A stretch of 64,000 nucleotides of DNA from positions 434,001 to 498,000 of the forward strand of contig CAWJKM010000003.1 in assembly GCA_963843525.1 (NCBI GenBank), in the 5' to 3' direction. The position numbers were made by a program, and so were the translations under genes. This DNA is from DATJPR01 sp963843525 (GTDB lineage: Bacteria > Bacteroidota > Ignavibacteria > UBA10030 > UBA6906). Below are positions 45,769 through 54,288 of the stretch, one piece after another. Position 1 is the first letter of the stretch, and every line of letters starts with the position of its first letter. The notes beneath the pieces were generated by a model. That model saw only the letters and a list, made by a program, of their open reading frames with translations. It did not search any database and had not been told where the DNA came from.

Positions 45769-46542
45769 ATGAAAGTAGCGATCCTCGCTGGCGGTGTTGG
45801 CACGCGTCTGGTCGAAGAGACCGAAGTGAAGCCGAAACCCATGGTAGAAATCGGTGGTCGACCGATTCTCTGGCACATCATGCGCCACTATGCACACTAC
45901 GACTTCAAGAATTTTATCATTGCGCTCGGCTATAAAGGCGAGGTCATCAAGAAATACATGGTGGACTATGCGAACCTGAACAGCAACCTCACTGTCAACA
46001 TCGGCTCGGGAAAGGTCACTTCCCATGGCGGGTTTCGACCGGACTGGACTGTGGAACTGATTGATACGGGGACCACCACCCTGACCGGGGGGAGGATCAA
46101 ACGCCTCGCCCCGTACATCGGGAAGGAGACGTTCATGCTCACGTGGGGAGACGGGGTGTCCGACGTGAATCTGAATGACTTGCTCGCCTTTCACCGACGT
46201 CACGGGAAAATCGCAACCCTCACGGCTGTGAGACCCTCTGCCCGATTTGGGCATCTGGTGTTCGAAGGCGATCAAGTCTCGCAATTTTCGGAGAAGCCGC
46301 AGACCATGGAGGGATGGATCAACGGGGCGTTCTTTGTGCTGGAACCGAAGGTGTTCGATTACATCGACGGCGACCAGACACAATGGGAGCGTGAACCCAT
46401 GGAGCGACTGGCGGCCGACGGACAGCTGATGGCGTACCGTCATACATCGTTCTGGCAGTGCATGGATACATTACGCGACAAACACCTGCTGGAAGAGCTC
46501 TGGCAGGGGGGGAAAGCACCCTGGAAAATCTGGGAGGATTGA
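45769..46542 (+). CDS. rfbF: Glucose-1-phosphate cytidylyltransferase
   Basis: The 257-residue protein opens with the nucleotidyltransferase signature MKVAILAGGVGTRL and EETEVKPKPMVEIGG, then LTWGDGVSDVN, RPSARFGHL, GWINGAFFVL and SFWQCMDTLRD. This pattern is specific for RfbF-type enzymes, which make CDP-glucose, the entry to CDP-deoxysugars. It is followed after one base by an SDR enzyme and then by a C-methyltransferase, forming a sugar-modification module. A separate CDP-glucose 4,6-dehydratase is not seen nearby. Confidence 0.93.
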   Translation: MKVAILAGGVGTRLVEETEVKPKPMVEIGGRPILWHIMRHYAHYDFKNFIIALGYKGEVIKKYMVDYANLNSNLTVNIGSGKVTSHGGFRPDWTVELIDTGTTTLTGGRIKRLAPYIGKETFMLTWGDGVSDVNLNDLLAFHRRHGKIATLTAVRPSARFGHLVFEGDQVSQFSEKPQTMEGWINGAFFVLEPKVFDYIDGDQTQWEREPMERLAADGQLMAYRHTSFWQCMDTLRDKHLLEELWQGGKAPWKIWED

Positions 46543-46543
46543 T

Positions 46544-47602
46544 ATGCGCGTTCTCGTCACGGGACATAGTGGATATATCGGGACGGTCATGGTCCCGATG
46601 CTTCTGGCTGAGGGACACGAGGTTGCCGGATACGACAGCGATCTTTTCGAGAATTCGACGTTCGGTAATGGCATCGTACAGGTCCCGTCTGCGAGGAAAG
46701 ATATCCGCGACGCAACGCTCGACGATGTAAAAGGCTTCGATGCGATTATCCATCTTGCCGGTCTCTCCAATGATCCCCTGGGTGACCTGAATCCAAATTT
46801 GACCTACGAGATCAACCACCTTGCGTCCGTTCGTCTCGCCACTCTTGCGAAGGAGGCCGGGGTGGCCAGATTCATCTTCTCTTCGTCCTGCAGCAATTAC
46901 GGCGCAGGAGGAGAAGATCTCCTGAATGAAAACTCCGCGTTCAACCCCGTGACCCCCTACGGCATCTCCAAGGTCAGAGTCGAACAGGACGTGGCGAAAC
47001 TGGCTTCGCGGGAGTTCAGTCCGACGTTTCTGCGGAACGCCACCGCCTTCGGTGTTTCTCCGCGCCTGAGGTTCGATCTGGTGCTCAACAATCTGGTTGC
47101 CTGGGCTTTCACGACGGGAAAAGTCTTCATCAAAAGCGATGGAACACCGTGGCGGCCGATCGTCCACATCGCGGATATTTCCAGGGCCTTCATCGCTGTT
47201 CTCACGGCACCGCGGGACGTGGTGCATAACGCCGCCTTCAACGTTGCAAGGAACGAGGACAACTATCGCATCCGCGAGCTGGCCGACATTGTGAAAGAGA
47301 CGGTCCCCAACTGTACGATCGAATACGCCAAAGACGCTGGTCCGGACAAACGATGCTATCGTGTGGATAGCAGCAAGATACTTCGCACTCTCCCGTCGTT
47401 CAAGCCTGTCTGGAACGCCCGCAAAGGCGCCCAGGAACTGCATGAAGCGTACAAGCGCATCGGGCTCAAACTGGAGGACTTTGAGGGGCCAAAGTACAAG
47501 AGGATTGACCATATCAAACAACTTCTGAGCTCCGGCCGGTTGAATGCAGATCTACGGTGGGCCGGGAGAGCCGCGGAAGCTACGACACAACAACGAGGCT
47601 GA
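46544..47602 (+). CDS. NAD-dependent epimerase/dehydratase (SDR)
   Basis: The 352-residue extended SDR has VTGHSGYIGTVMVPML for NAD binding and IIHLAGLSNDPLGD. The catalytic-type SSCSNYGAGG region and YGISK (Tyr-x3-Lys) are present. A C-terminal domain has WRPIVHIADISRAF and FNVARNEDNYRI. It probably oxidises, dehydrates or epimerises the CDP-sugar made by the gene before it; the exact reaction is not readable from motifs. Start and stop are tightly spaced with both neighbours. Confidence 0.85.
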   Translation: MRVLVTGHSGYIGTVMVPMLLAEGHEVAGYDSDLFENSTFGNGIVQVPSARKDIRDATLDDVKGFDAIIHLAGLSNDPLGDLNPNLTYEINHLASVRLATLAKEAGVARFIFSSSCSNYGAGGEDLLNENSAFNPVTPYGISKVRVEQDVAKLASREFSPTFLRNATAFGVSPRLRFDLVLNNLVAWAFTTGKVFIKSDGTPWRPIVHIADISRAFIAVLTAPRDVVHNAAFNVARNEDNYRIRELADIVKETVPNCTIEYAKDAGPDKRCYRVDSSKILRTLPSFKPVWNARKGAQELHEAYKRIGLKLEDFEGPKYKRIDHIKQLLSSGRLNADLRWAGRAAEATTQQRG

Positions 47603-47615
47603 GCAAGGAAGATCT

Positions 47616-48854
47616 ATGAGCCAGACACCACTGCCTCCCTGCCGTTCGTGCGGGAGTACAAATCTGCAACTGATTATCTCCTTCGGGAAAACACCGCTGG
47701 CGGATGCGCTTGTATGGGAGAAAGACCTCAGTAAACCGGAGATATTTGCCCAGCTCGACCTGGCGTTCTGTCCCGATTGCGCACTGGTGCAGATCACCGA
47801 ATCTGTCGATCCCGAAATCCTCTTCTGCCGCGACTATCCGTATTTCTCCTCGGTCTCCACTTCACTGCTCCGCCACTTCCGCGACAGTGCTCTGGATATC
47901 ATCGAGCGGCGCCGGCTCAACTCTTCCAGCCTCGTGATCGAAGCGGCGAGTAACGACGGATACATGCTCAAGAATTTTGCGGAACGCGGGATCCCGGTGC
48001 TCGGTATTGACCCCGCCGATGGGCCCGCGAAACTGGCGGTGGAAGCAGGGATCCCAACCCTCAACACCTTTTTCACCGAACAGCTTGCGAAGGACTTGAA
48101 ACAAAAAGAAGGAAAGGCGGCAGATGTCTTCCTGGCAAACAACGTCCTCGCCCATGTTCCCGACTTGAACGGGTTCGTGAAAGGCATACGGGAACTGCTG
48201 AAGCCAACCGGGGTGGCGGTGATTGAGGCCCCGTACCTTGTGGACTTGATCAACCACTGCGAATTTGACACGATCTACCATCAACATCTCTGTTACTTCT
48301 CCGTAACGGCTCTTGACCGTTTGTTCCGACGCCATGGTCTGTTTTTGAATGATATCAAACAGACGGGTATCCATGGCGGCTCTCTCCGCTTGTTTGTTGA
48401 GCCAGTGGAAAACGTTGGCACAACCGTCAAGAACCTGCTCAAGGAGGAAAGTACACTCGGAGTGGATACCCTGACCTATTACAAGGGGTTTGCGCACCGG
48501 GTGCAGGAAATCAAAAATGCGCTTCAAAAGATGTTGCGAGAGCTGAAGTCGCAGGGAAAGAGCATTGTGGGGTACGGTGCTGCTGCAAAGGCAGCAACGA
48601 TGCTGGCGTTTGTCGGCATCGACCGGACGCTTCTGGACTACGTCGCAGATCTCAACAAGTTTAAGCATGGCCGGTACATGGGGGGCAATCACCTCCTCAT
48701 TGTCCCTCCGTCCCGCATAGGAGAAGACAAACCCGACTATGTCTTGATACTGGCCTGGAATTTCGCCGACGAAATTATGAAGCAACTTCAGGTCTATCGA
48801 AATGCAGGGGGGAAATTCATCATACCGATCCCCGATCCTGTCATCCGGGAATAA
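47616..48854 (+). CDS. Sugar C-methyltransferase, SAM-dependent
   Basis: The 412-residue protein has the three-part architecture of TylC3/NovU-type NDP-sugar C-methyltransferases. A four-cysteine zinc ribbon comes first (CRSCGSTNL and CPDCALVQ). The SAM-binding domain follows (VIEAASNDGYMLKNFAERG, NNVLAHVPDLNGFV). The C-terminal Rossmann-like domain shows GYGAAAKAATMLAF. It would add a carbon branch to a keto-deoxysugar, completing the CDP-sugar module. The ATG at 47616 has AGGAAG before it; the frame is open upstream into the SDR gene. Confidence 0.88.
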   Translation: MSQTPLPPCRSCGSTNLQLIISFGKTPLADALVWEKDLSKPEIFAQLDLAFCPDCALVQITESVDPEILFCRDYPYFSSVSTSLLRHFRDSALDIIERRRLNSSSLVIEAASNDGYMLKNFAERGIPVLGIDPADGPAKLAVEAGIPTLNTFFTEQLAKDLKQKEGKAADVFLANNVLAHVPDLNGFVKGIRELLKPTGVAVIEAPYLVDLINHCEFDTIYHQHLCYFSVTALDRLFRRHGLFLNDIKQTGIHGGSLRLFVEPVENVGTTVKNLLKEESTLGVDTLTYYKGFAHRVQEIKNALQKMLRELKSQGKSIVGYGAAAKAATMLAFVGIDRTLLDYVADLNKFKHGRYMGGNHLLIVPPSRIGEDKPDYVLILAWNFADEIMKQLQVYRNAGGKFIIPIPDPVIRE

Positions 48855-49025
48855 GTCTGTGGCTCTGCTGTGGCGAGCCAAAGTGAGAGAGCACCAAAAG
48901 CGACCTTACGCAGCGAGCGGTAGGAGGAAAAGGCAGCCCATCCGTCCCCTTGGCGATCGGGAACATGTTGACTGGCATTGATGTCAGCTGATATGGCACG
49001 ATAGCAGGAATTCAGATCCAGAAAG

Positions 49026-49062
49026 CTCCGTACTGTCGCTGACAGACGGAGTTTTCTTTTCT
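49026..49062 (+). terminator. Intrinsic terminator
   Basis: CTCCGT (49026-49031) pairs with ACGGAG (49046-49051), and CTGTC with GACAG inside it. The loop is GCT and one A is bulged. TTTTCTTTTCT follows directly. It lies 170 bases after the C-methyltransferase stop and ends that operon. Confidence 0.85.
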
Positions 49063-49128
49063 AACCACCCCTTTGCCTCAGGACGGGGAAGCATGGCCCC
49101 AAGAAAAACTCTGGTATCGGACTTCGCC

Positions 49129-49144
49129 TGTGACGATGATCACA
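49129..49144. promoter_or_regulatory. Perfect CRP/FNR-type palindrome (TGTGA-N6-TCACA)
   Basis: TGTGA, CGATGA, TCACA matches both half-sites exactly. It is about 70 bases after the terminator and 422 bases before the next gene. TATATT follows after 28 bases, six more than at the site at 16987. Confidence 0.6.
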
Positions 49145-49387
49145 CAACGTTTCTTTTCGGAACACGAATGGCTATATTGGAAGTCAATCGCTCAGAAGCG
49201 CCGTCCTTTTGTGGAAAACCGTGTGTCCCTGGATCGGCGTTTTTGTGATTTCGGGCACAGCGAGACTGGGCCGTTTTGCGCTCTATGGTACGGGTTGAAG
49301 AAATCGAACGCTGACTTAGAGGAGCAGAAACCGCAGTTCAGACATCGTGGCGTGAACCGGCGAGGCTGTCCGTCATGCCGCATTGTC

Positions 49388-49396
49388 GGGGGGGGG
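49388..49396 (+). repeat. Run of nine G
   Basis: Nine consecutive G in the leader region of the glycosyltransferase operon, 170 bases before its first start. Homopolymers of this length are prone to slippage, but here no gene frame is affected. Confidence 0.7.
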
Positions 49397-49566
49397 AGCA
49401 CCCGTTATCGCCAATGCGGGCCCTCTTCGGGCTGGAGGGGGGCGCAAACCGAGTCCTGCAGCCTTCCTGCGTTCACCCGGCCGTTCGTCGGGTCGACGGA
49501 AAATTACTGAAGCTCTCTGTACCATGACAAACGGATCGCGGTAGGACTGCAGGTGCCAAACCTTGT

Positions 49567-50481
49567 ATGAACCCACTTCCTGTTGTATCGATTGGTGTAC
49601 CGCTGTACAATGCGGAAAATTTCGTCGAACAGGCGCTTGATTCCCTGATCGGTCAGACCTGGACCGACCTCGAAATCATTATTTCTGACAACGCTTCGAC
49701 CGACCGAACGGAAGAAATCTGTCGCCGATATGCTGCCTCGGATCAAAGGATCCGGTATTATCGAAATGACGTCAACGTGGGGGCAGGCAGGAACTACAAC
49801 CGCGTATTTGAACTCTCGCGTGGGAAGTTTTTTAAATGGGCTGCCCATGACGACGTTTGTGCCCCTGAATTCGTTGAACGCTGCCTCAAGGTTCTTGAGG
49901 AACGCCCGGATGTGGTGCTCGCCTTCCCTCGCATGGTGGATATCGATGAAAAGGGGACGCCCATTGAGGGCAAACCGATCAGTGATATGCCGCGGGGAGA
50001 GCGGGGTTCCTCTCCGGTTGCCCACACAAGGTTTCGGTATCTCGTACGACTCGGGTATACCTGCGAAGAAGTCTTCGGCGTCATCCGGAGCGATGTGCTG
50101 AGAAAAACACGACTGATTCAGAGTTACACCGACTCTGATCGAACGCTCCTTGCCGAACTCTCTCTCCATGGCCGACTGGAAGAGATTCCGGAACAGTTGT
50201 TCTACCACCGGGTCCACAAAGGAATGTCGACTCAGGCGTTTACCGATTGGCAGAGCAGAACGGCGTGGTTTGATCCGACAAAAGCAGGGAAAGTCGTTTT
50301 CCCTCTTTGGCGACAGTACAGGGAGTATCTTGCTGCCATTGTGCGTTCACCCGCGGCGCTCAAGGACAAATTGTATTGTTTTTTGTATATGGCAAATTGG
50401 CTGCGGAGACATAATGGGCACCTCCGCATCGAGATACAAAAGGGTTTCCAGCTTATGATGCATCGCGGAGCACTTTCGTAA
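49567..50481 (+). CDS. Glycosyltransferase, GT2 family
   Basis: The 304-residue GT-A enzyme has VSIGVPLYNAENFVEQALDS, the UDP-binding DLEIIISDNASTD, NVGAGRNYNRVF and the DxD-type AAHDDVCAPEFVERC. It forms glycosidic bonds with inversion, in the cytoplasm. The sugar is unknown. It opens a new unit after the terminator and CRP-type site and is followed after 22 bases by a second GT2 gene. Confidence 0.9.
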   Translation: MNPLPVVSIGVPLYNAENFVEQALDSLIGQTWTDLEIIISDNASTDRTEEICRRYAASDQRIRYYRNDVNVGAGRNYNRVFELSRGKFFKWAAHDDVCAPEFVERCLKVLEERPDVVLAFPRMVDIDEKGTPIEGKPISDMPRGERGSSPVAHTRFRYLVRLGYTCEEVFGVIRSDVLRKTRLIQSYTDSDRTLLAELSLHGRLEEIPEQLFYHRVHKGMSTQAFTDWQSRTAWFDPTKAGKVVFPLWRQYREYLAAIVRSPAALKDKLYCFLYMANWLRRHNGHLRIEIQKGFQLMMHRGALS

Positions 50482-50503
50482 TATCTTTCTCCGGCATTAC
50501 ACC

Positions 50504-51421
50504 ATGATTCCCATCAGCGCAGTTATTCCGACGTATAACAGGGGGCCACTGCTCGCCCGGGCGATTGAAAGTGTCCTCTCGCAAACCTATGCTGCGCGAG
50601 AAGTGATTGTGATTGATGACGGCTCGAAAGACGACTCGGCTGCCCAGGTGGCAAAATTCGGTTCGCGGGTACGATATATCCGGCAGGAAAACGCCGGTGC
50701 CTCCGAAGCGCGAAATCACGGTGTACAATCGGCTACGACTGAGTGGATCGCGTTCCTGGACTCCGACGATATCTGGGTGAATACTCACCTCGAACGCATG
50801 GCTGCTGCGATTACCGCGACAGCGGGCCGGGCACCGGTGTACTTCTCAGATATGGAACAGACAACAGAGGATGGCGGGGGAAGCCTTTGGGATTCGATCG
50901 GTTTTCACATTCATCCGCCCCACGAGCTGGTCGACGATGCCTCTGCCTGGGTGATGATGGATCGTCAGCCGACGATGCTCCAGTGCAGCGTGTTCCGGAA
51001 ATCCCGTTACCTTGAAACCGGCGGGCTTTGGAAACAACTCTGGCTTACTCATGATACACATCTGTTTCTGAAACTCTGCCTCGGGGGACCGGCGTGTGCC
51101 GTGGCTGGCTTTGGAACCATCCAGACTTCCGACGATGCAGCCCAGGGCACGCGGTTGACGCAAACTCATGGAAGTAAGACAAGAGCATACTGGGTGGAGT
51201 CTTCGATCCTCTGGGACGACGTGATGAATCATGCGGCGAGTAATGCGCCTGACTGGACAGCGATTGCACGTTATCGATCCTCGAACGCACGATGGCGTAT
51301 TGCAAGGCATGACCTCGCGCACGGGAAGGTGTTTGCTGGCATATGGTCGGCAGTCAAGGCTGTCACCATCCAACCATCGTTGCCCGTGGTTCTTGCCCGC
51401 AGAGCCTGGTCTCGTCAATGA
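50504..51421 (+). CDS. Glycosyltransferase, GT2 family
   Basis: The 305-residue GT-A enzyme has ISAVIPTYNRGPLLARAIES, EVIVIDDGSKDDS, NAGASEARNHGVQ and the DxD-type FLDSDDIWVNTHL. The second half (LTHDTHLFLKLCLGG) is usual for the family. It follows the other GT2 gene closely and is followed by the flippase gene, whose frame overlaps its 3' end. Specificity is unknown. Confidence 0.9.
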   Translation: MIPISAVIPTYNRGPLLARAIESVLSQTYAAREVIVIDDGSKDDSAAQVAKFGSRVRYIRQENAGASEARNHGVQSATTEWIAFLDSDDIWVNTHLERMAAAITATAGRAPVYFSDMEQTTEDGGGSLWDSIGFHIHPPHELVDDASAWVMMDRQPTMLQCSVFRKSRYLETGGLWKQLWLTHDTHLFLKLCLGGPACAVAGFGTIQTSDDAAQGTRLTQTHGSKTRAYWVESSILWDDVMNHAASNAPDWTAIARYRSSNARWRIARHDLAHGKVFAGIWSAVKAVTIQPSLPVVLARRAWSRQ

Positions 51422-51566
51422 TCGGTCTTCCCGAGTTACGCTGAACCCAACAGGGAATTGTCTTACAACGGCTGCGACCTGCGCCGACACGATTTTCTCC
51501 ACACCAAGACAGACGGAGTATTTTATCAGCGATCTGAAGACACGGACGTTTAAGGGGAGTATCGTC

Positions 51567-53006
51567 ATGGGGGGAGCGACCATCGCGCTCCGGGTCCTCT
51601 CGATCGTCTCCGGTGTCATCCTGGCAAGATTGCTCAATCCCCAGGATTTTGGCATTGTTGCGTTAGCCGGAGTGGTTTTGTCGACGACCAGCCTGTTTTC
51701 CGGCTTGGGTATGAATATGGCTGTGGTTCAGAGCCGGCTGGAGCGAGGGAGTGTTGCCTTTCATGGGTTTGTTATCAGTTCGATTTCAGGGATTGTTCTT
51801 TTTCTTCTGGTTCTCGCAGGAGCGGACTTTTTCGCGCACTTTCTCGGGAGCCCATCGGTAGTGCCGGTTCTCCGGTGGATGTCGTTGCTCGTCCTGCTCG
51901 GGTCCATGGCTACGGTGCCGGAAGGTCTTCTGCAAAAGGATATGTTGTTTGGCCGGCAGAGCATTGCTGTGGTCGCCTCGGATATTGTCAATATCGGACT
52001 TTCCGTGGGGCTTGCTGTCGCCGGGTTTGGACTTTGGAGCCTGGTCTTCGGCCCGCTTGCCAAAGGGGTCGTCTACGTCGCGCTTGTATGGATTCTTGCA
52101 CCTGGTTGGGATTGGCTGCGACCCAGGCCGTGGGATAGGAAACTGACGAAAAGCATGCTCTCCTTTGGCTCACAGACCACCGGGGGCGGACTCGTTTCGT
52201 TCTTCTATTCGATAATCGACAACCTCCTTGTCGGGAGAATCCTGGGGACCGTGGCCCTCGGGTTATATGCCAAAGCGTACGATTTCAGTCTTCGGACGGT
52301 CGACGGCATTATCAACTTCATCGGGGTCGTCTTGTTCCCATCGTATGCACAAATTCAGGAAGATAAAGATCGACTGGCCCGGGCCTATTTGAAGAGCCTT
52401 CGTTTTCTCTCGTTCTTCACGGTTCCCATTGCCCTCGGGATGTTTGCGACAGCTCCCGAGATGATCGCAAAGCTCCTCGGTGAAAAATGGATCCCGATGA
52501 TTGTCCCGTTTCAAGTGCTGACATTCGTCGGCGTGGTGAAACCGCTGTCAGGAACGACCGGGGCACTCTTTGCCTCCACCGGTCATCCGTCGTTTAACCT
52601 CCGCGCCGGTATTATCATTACGTTGGTCCTGGTCCCGCTTATCCTTCTGTTTCTTCACCTGGGTTTCGGGATCGTCGGAGTTGCCGCGGCCGTCGTCATC
52701 TCCCATGTCGTTGGTTTCGGTGTGAACATGGTTCAACTTCGATATCTGTTGCCGGGGAAGTCGAAGGACATGGTCGTCGCGCTTATCCCGGCCCTGCTCT
52801 GCGGTGGTGCGATGGTTGCGGCGGTATTTCTGGTCAAGCAGCCGCTCCTGGCCTGGGCCGGCGGGCGGCCAACGATCGGCACTCTGGTCTCCATGGTCGC
52901 GGTCGGAGCTGTTGTCTATGGTTCGCTCCTCTTGTTGATCCAGCGGCCACTTGTTACCGAGGTCGCTGGCATCGCATTCAAAAGGTTCCGGTCGCAGGAA
53001 GTATGA
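51567..53006 (+). CDS. Lipopolysaccharide/exopolysaccharide flippase (Wzx-like, MOP superfamily)
   Basis: About 480 residues and roughly 12-14 membrane helices. The family signature ILARLLNPQDFGIVALAGV sits in the first helices, with FGSQTTGGGLVSFFYSIIDNLLVG and LGLYAKAYDF later. It would move lipid-linked repeat units across the inner membrane. Homologous N-termini normally include the SDLKTRTFKGS stretch encoded from 51528, but no ATG, GTG or TTG precedes it in this frame after the previous stop. An ATC at 51525 stands where the start is expected, six bases after GGAG. The ATG at 51567 is the first standard start and is used here. Confidence 0.87.
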   Translation: MGGATIALRVLSIVSGVILARLLNPQDFGIVALAGVVLSTTSLFSGLGMNMAVVQSRLERGSVAFHGFVISSISGIVLFLLVLAGADFFAHFLGSPSVVPVLRWMSLLVLLGSMATVPEGLLQKDMLFGRQSIAVVASDIVNIGLSVGLAVAGFGLWSLVFGPLAKGVVYVALVWILAPGWDWLRPRPWDRKLTKSMLSFGSQTTGGGLVSFFYSIIDNLLVGRILGTVALGLYAKAYDFSLRTVDGIINFIGVVLFPSYAQIQEDKDRLARAYLKSLRFLSFFTVPIALGMFATAPEMIAKLLGEKWIPMIVPFQVLTFVGVVKPLSGTTGALFASTGHPSFNLRAGIIITLVLVPLILLFLHLGFGIVGVAAAVVISHVVGFGVNMVQLRYLLPGKSKDMVVALIPALLCGGAMVAAVFLVKQPLLAWAGGRPTIGTLVSMVAVGAVVYGSLLLLIQRPLVTEVAGIAFKRFRSQEV

Positions 53007-53067
53007 GTTCAATCCAATCGATGCACAGGCGTTCTTAGCAAAACGAACTTATTGAGAGGAGTTCACC

Positions 53068-54288
53068 GTGGAACAGAAGCGCCAAGACAGTTGTCCGGCC
53101 TGTGGCCATGCGGCAATGCAGATTTTCTATGATATCAATCAGGTGCCGGTCCACAGCGTATTGCTCATGGAGACCAGGGAACAGGCGCTCACGTATCCGA
53201 AGAGGGATATCAAGCTCGGGTTCTGTCCTTCGTGCGGGTTCATCTCGAACGTTGTGTTCGACCCTACTGTCCATGAGTATTCCTCGAAGTACGAAGAAAC
53301 ACAGGGCTTCTCCACCACCTTCCAGGATTTTCACCACGGACTTGCGCAACGGCTGGTAGATCGCTATGACCTGCACGGAAAAGCCCTGATCGAAATAGGG
53401 TGCGGCAAAGGCGAGTTTCTCACGATGCTCTGTGAAATGGGGAACAATACGGGCGTGGGATTCGATCCGGCATATGTGAGTGAGCGGAATACCAGCCCGG
53501 CGCGAGACCGTATCAAGTTCATTAAAGATCTGTATTCGGAAAAATATACTTCGTATCACGGCGATTTCCTCTGCTGCAAGATGACGCTTGAACATATCCA
53601 CCAGGTAGCGGACTTCATGAGCACCGTGCGCCGGTCAATCGGGGATCGTCGTGAAACTGTGGTGTTTTTCCAGATCCCGGAGATGAGCCGGATCCTCCAT
53701 GAATGCGCGTTCTGGGATATTTATTACGAGCACTGCTCCTATTTCACGCAAGGGTCGTTGGCCAGGCTCTTCAGGAAGACGGGATTTGATGTCGTGGATC
53801 TCGGAACCGAATACGACGGTCAATACCTGACCATCGAAGCGAGACCGGGTACCGGTCATGGCACACCGTTGCTCCCCAAGGAAAATGATCTCAGCGCGAC
53901 AGCGGAATCGGTGCGCGAATTCACCGCGTCCATCAAGCGGACCCTTGACGGCTGGCAGGACCGGTTGCGCGAATACAAACGAGAAAACAAACGCGTCGTC
54001 ATCTGGGGCGGTGGCTCAAAGGGCGTCGCTTTCCTGACGAAGTTGGATATCCGGGACCAGATCCAGTATGCCGTCGATGTCAATCCTTACAAGAAGGGGA
54101 CGTTTATGGCGGGAACAGGGCAGGAGATTGTCCTTCCTGACTTTTTGACTACCTATCGGCCGGATGTGGTGATCGTCATGAATCCCATCTATGTGACGGA
54201 AATCGGGCAGGATCTCCTCAAACTGGGGCTTTCTCCAACGGTGATTCCGATTGTCGAAGATGGGCAAGTTCATGGAGGGAAAACGTGA
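53068..54288 (+). CDS. SAM-dependent methyltransferase, zinc-ribbon C-methyltransferase type (paralogue A)
   Basis: The 406-residue protein has a four-cysteine ribbon (CPACGHAAM and CPSCGFISN). The SAM motif is LIEIGCGKGEFLTMLC, a post-I region KMTLEHIHQVADF follows, and the C-terminal Rossmann-like part is VVIWGGGSKGVAFL. The layout equals NDP-sugar C-methyltransferases, with a changed SAM motif compared with the gene at 47616. It starts at GTG with a GAGAGGAG ribosome site. Its stop overlaps the start of a close paralogue, so the pair arose by tandem duplication. The substrate may be a sugar, but this is not proven. Confidence 0.83.
   Translation: MEQKRQDSCPACGHAAMQIFYDINQVPVHSVLLMETREQALTYPKRDIKLGFCPSCGFISNVVFDPTVHEYSSKYEETQGFSTTFQDFHHGLAQRLVDRYDLHGKALIEIGCGKGEFLTMLCEMGNNTGVGFDPAYVSERNTSPARDRIKFIKDLYSEKYTSYHGDFLCCKMTLEHIHQVADFMSTVRRSIGDRRETVVFFQIPEMSRILHECAFWDIYYEHCSYFTQGSLARLFRKTGFDVVDLGTEYDGQYLTIEARPGTGHGTPLLPKENDLSATAESVREFTASIKRTLDGWQDRLREYKRENKRVVIWGGGSKGVAFLTKLDIRDQIQYAVDVNPYKKGTFMAGTGQEIVLPDFLTTYRPDVVIVMNPIYVTEIGQDLLKLGLSPTVIPIVEDGQVHGGKT

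Larger units (their letters stand above)
48855..49566. other. Long intergenic region: terminator, CRP-type site, poly-G tract
   Basis: 712 bases without a convincing gene. It contains an intrinsic terminator (49026-49062), a perfect CRP-type palindrome (49129-49144), a TATATT hexamer (49173-49178) and a run of nine G (49388-49396). A 145-residue frame at 49073-49510 is open but has no family features and spans the regulatory motifs, so it is probably not a gene. One transcription unit ends and another starts here. Confidence 0.65.

Noticed and set aside
46319..47521. 400-residue minus-strand frame opposite the SDR gene
   Set aside because: Overlaps two well-supported + strand genes (rfbF, SDR) and shows no family signature.
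49073..49510. 145-residue + frame in the long intergenic region
   Set aside because: It contains the perfect CRP-type palindrome and the G9 run, has no domain or signal peptide and starts just after a terminator; treated as non-coding control region.
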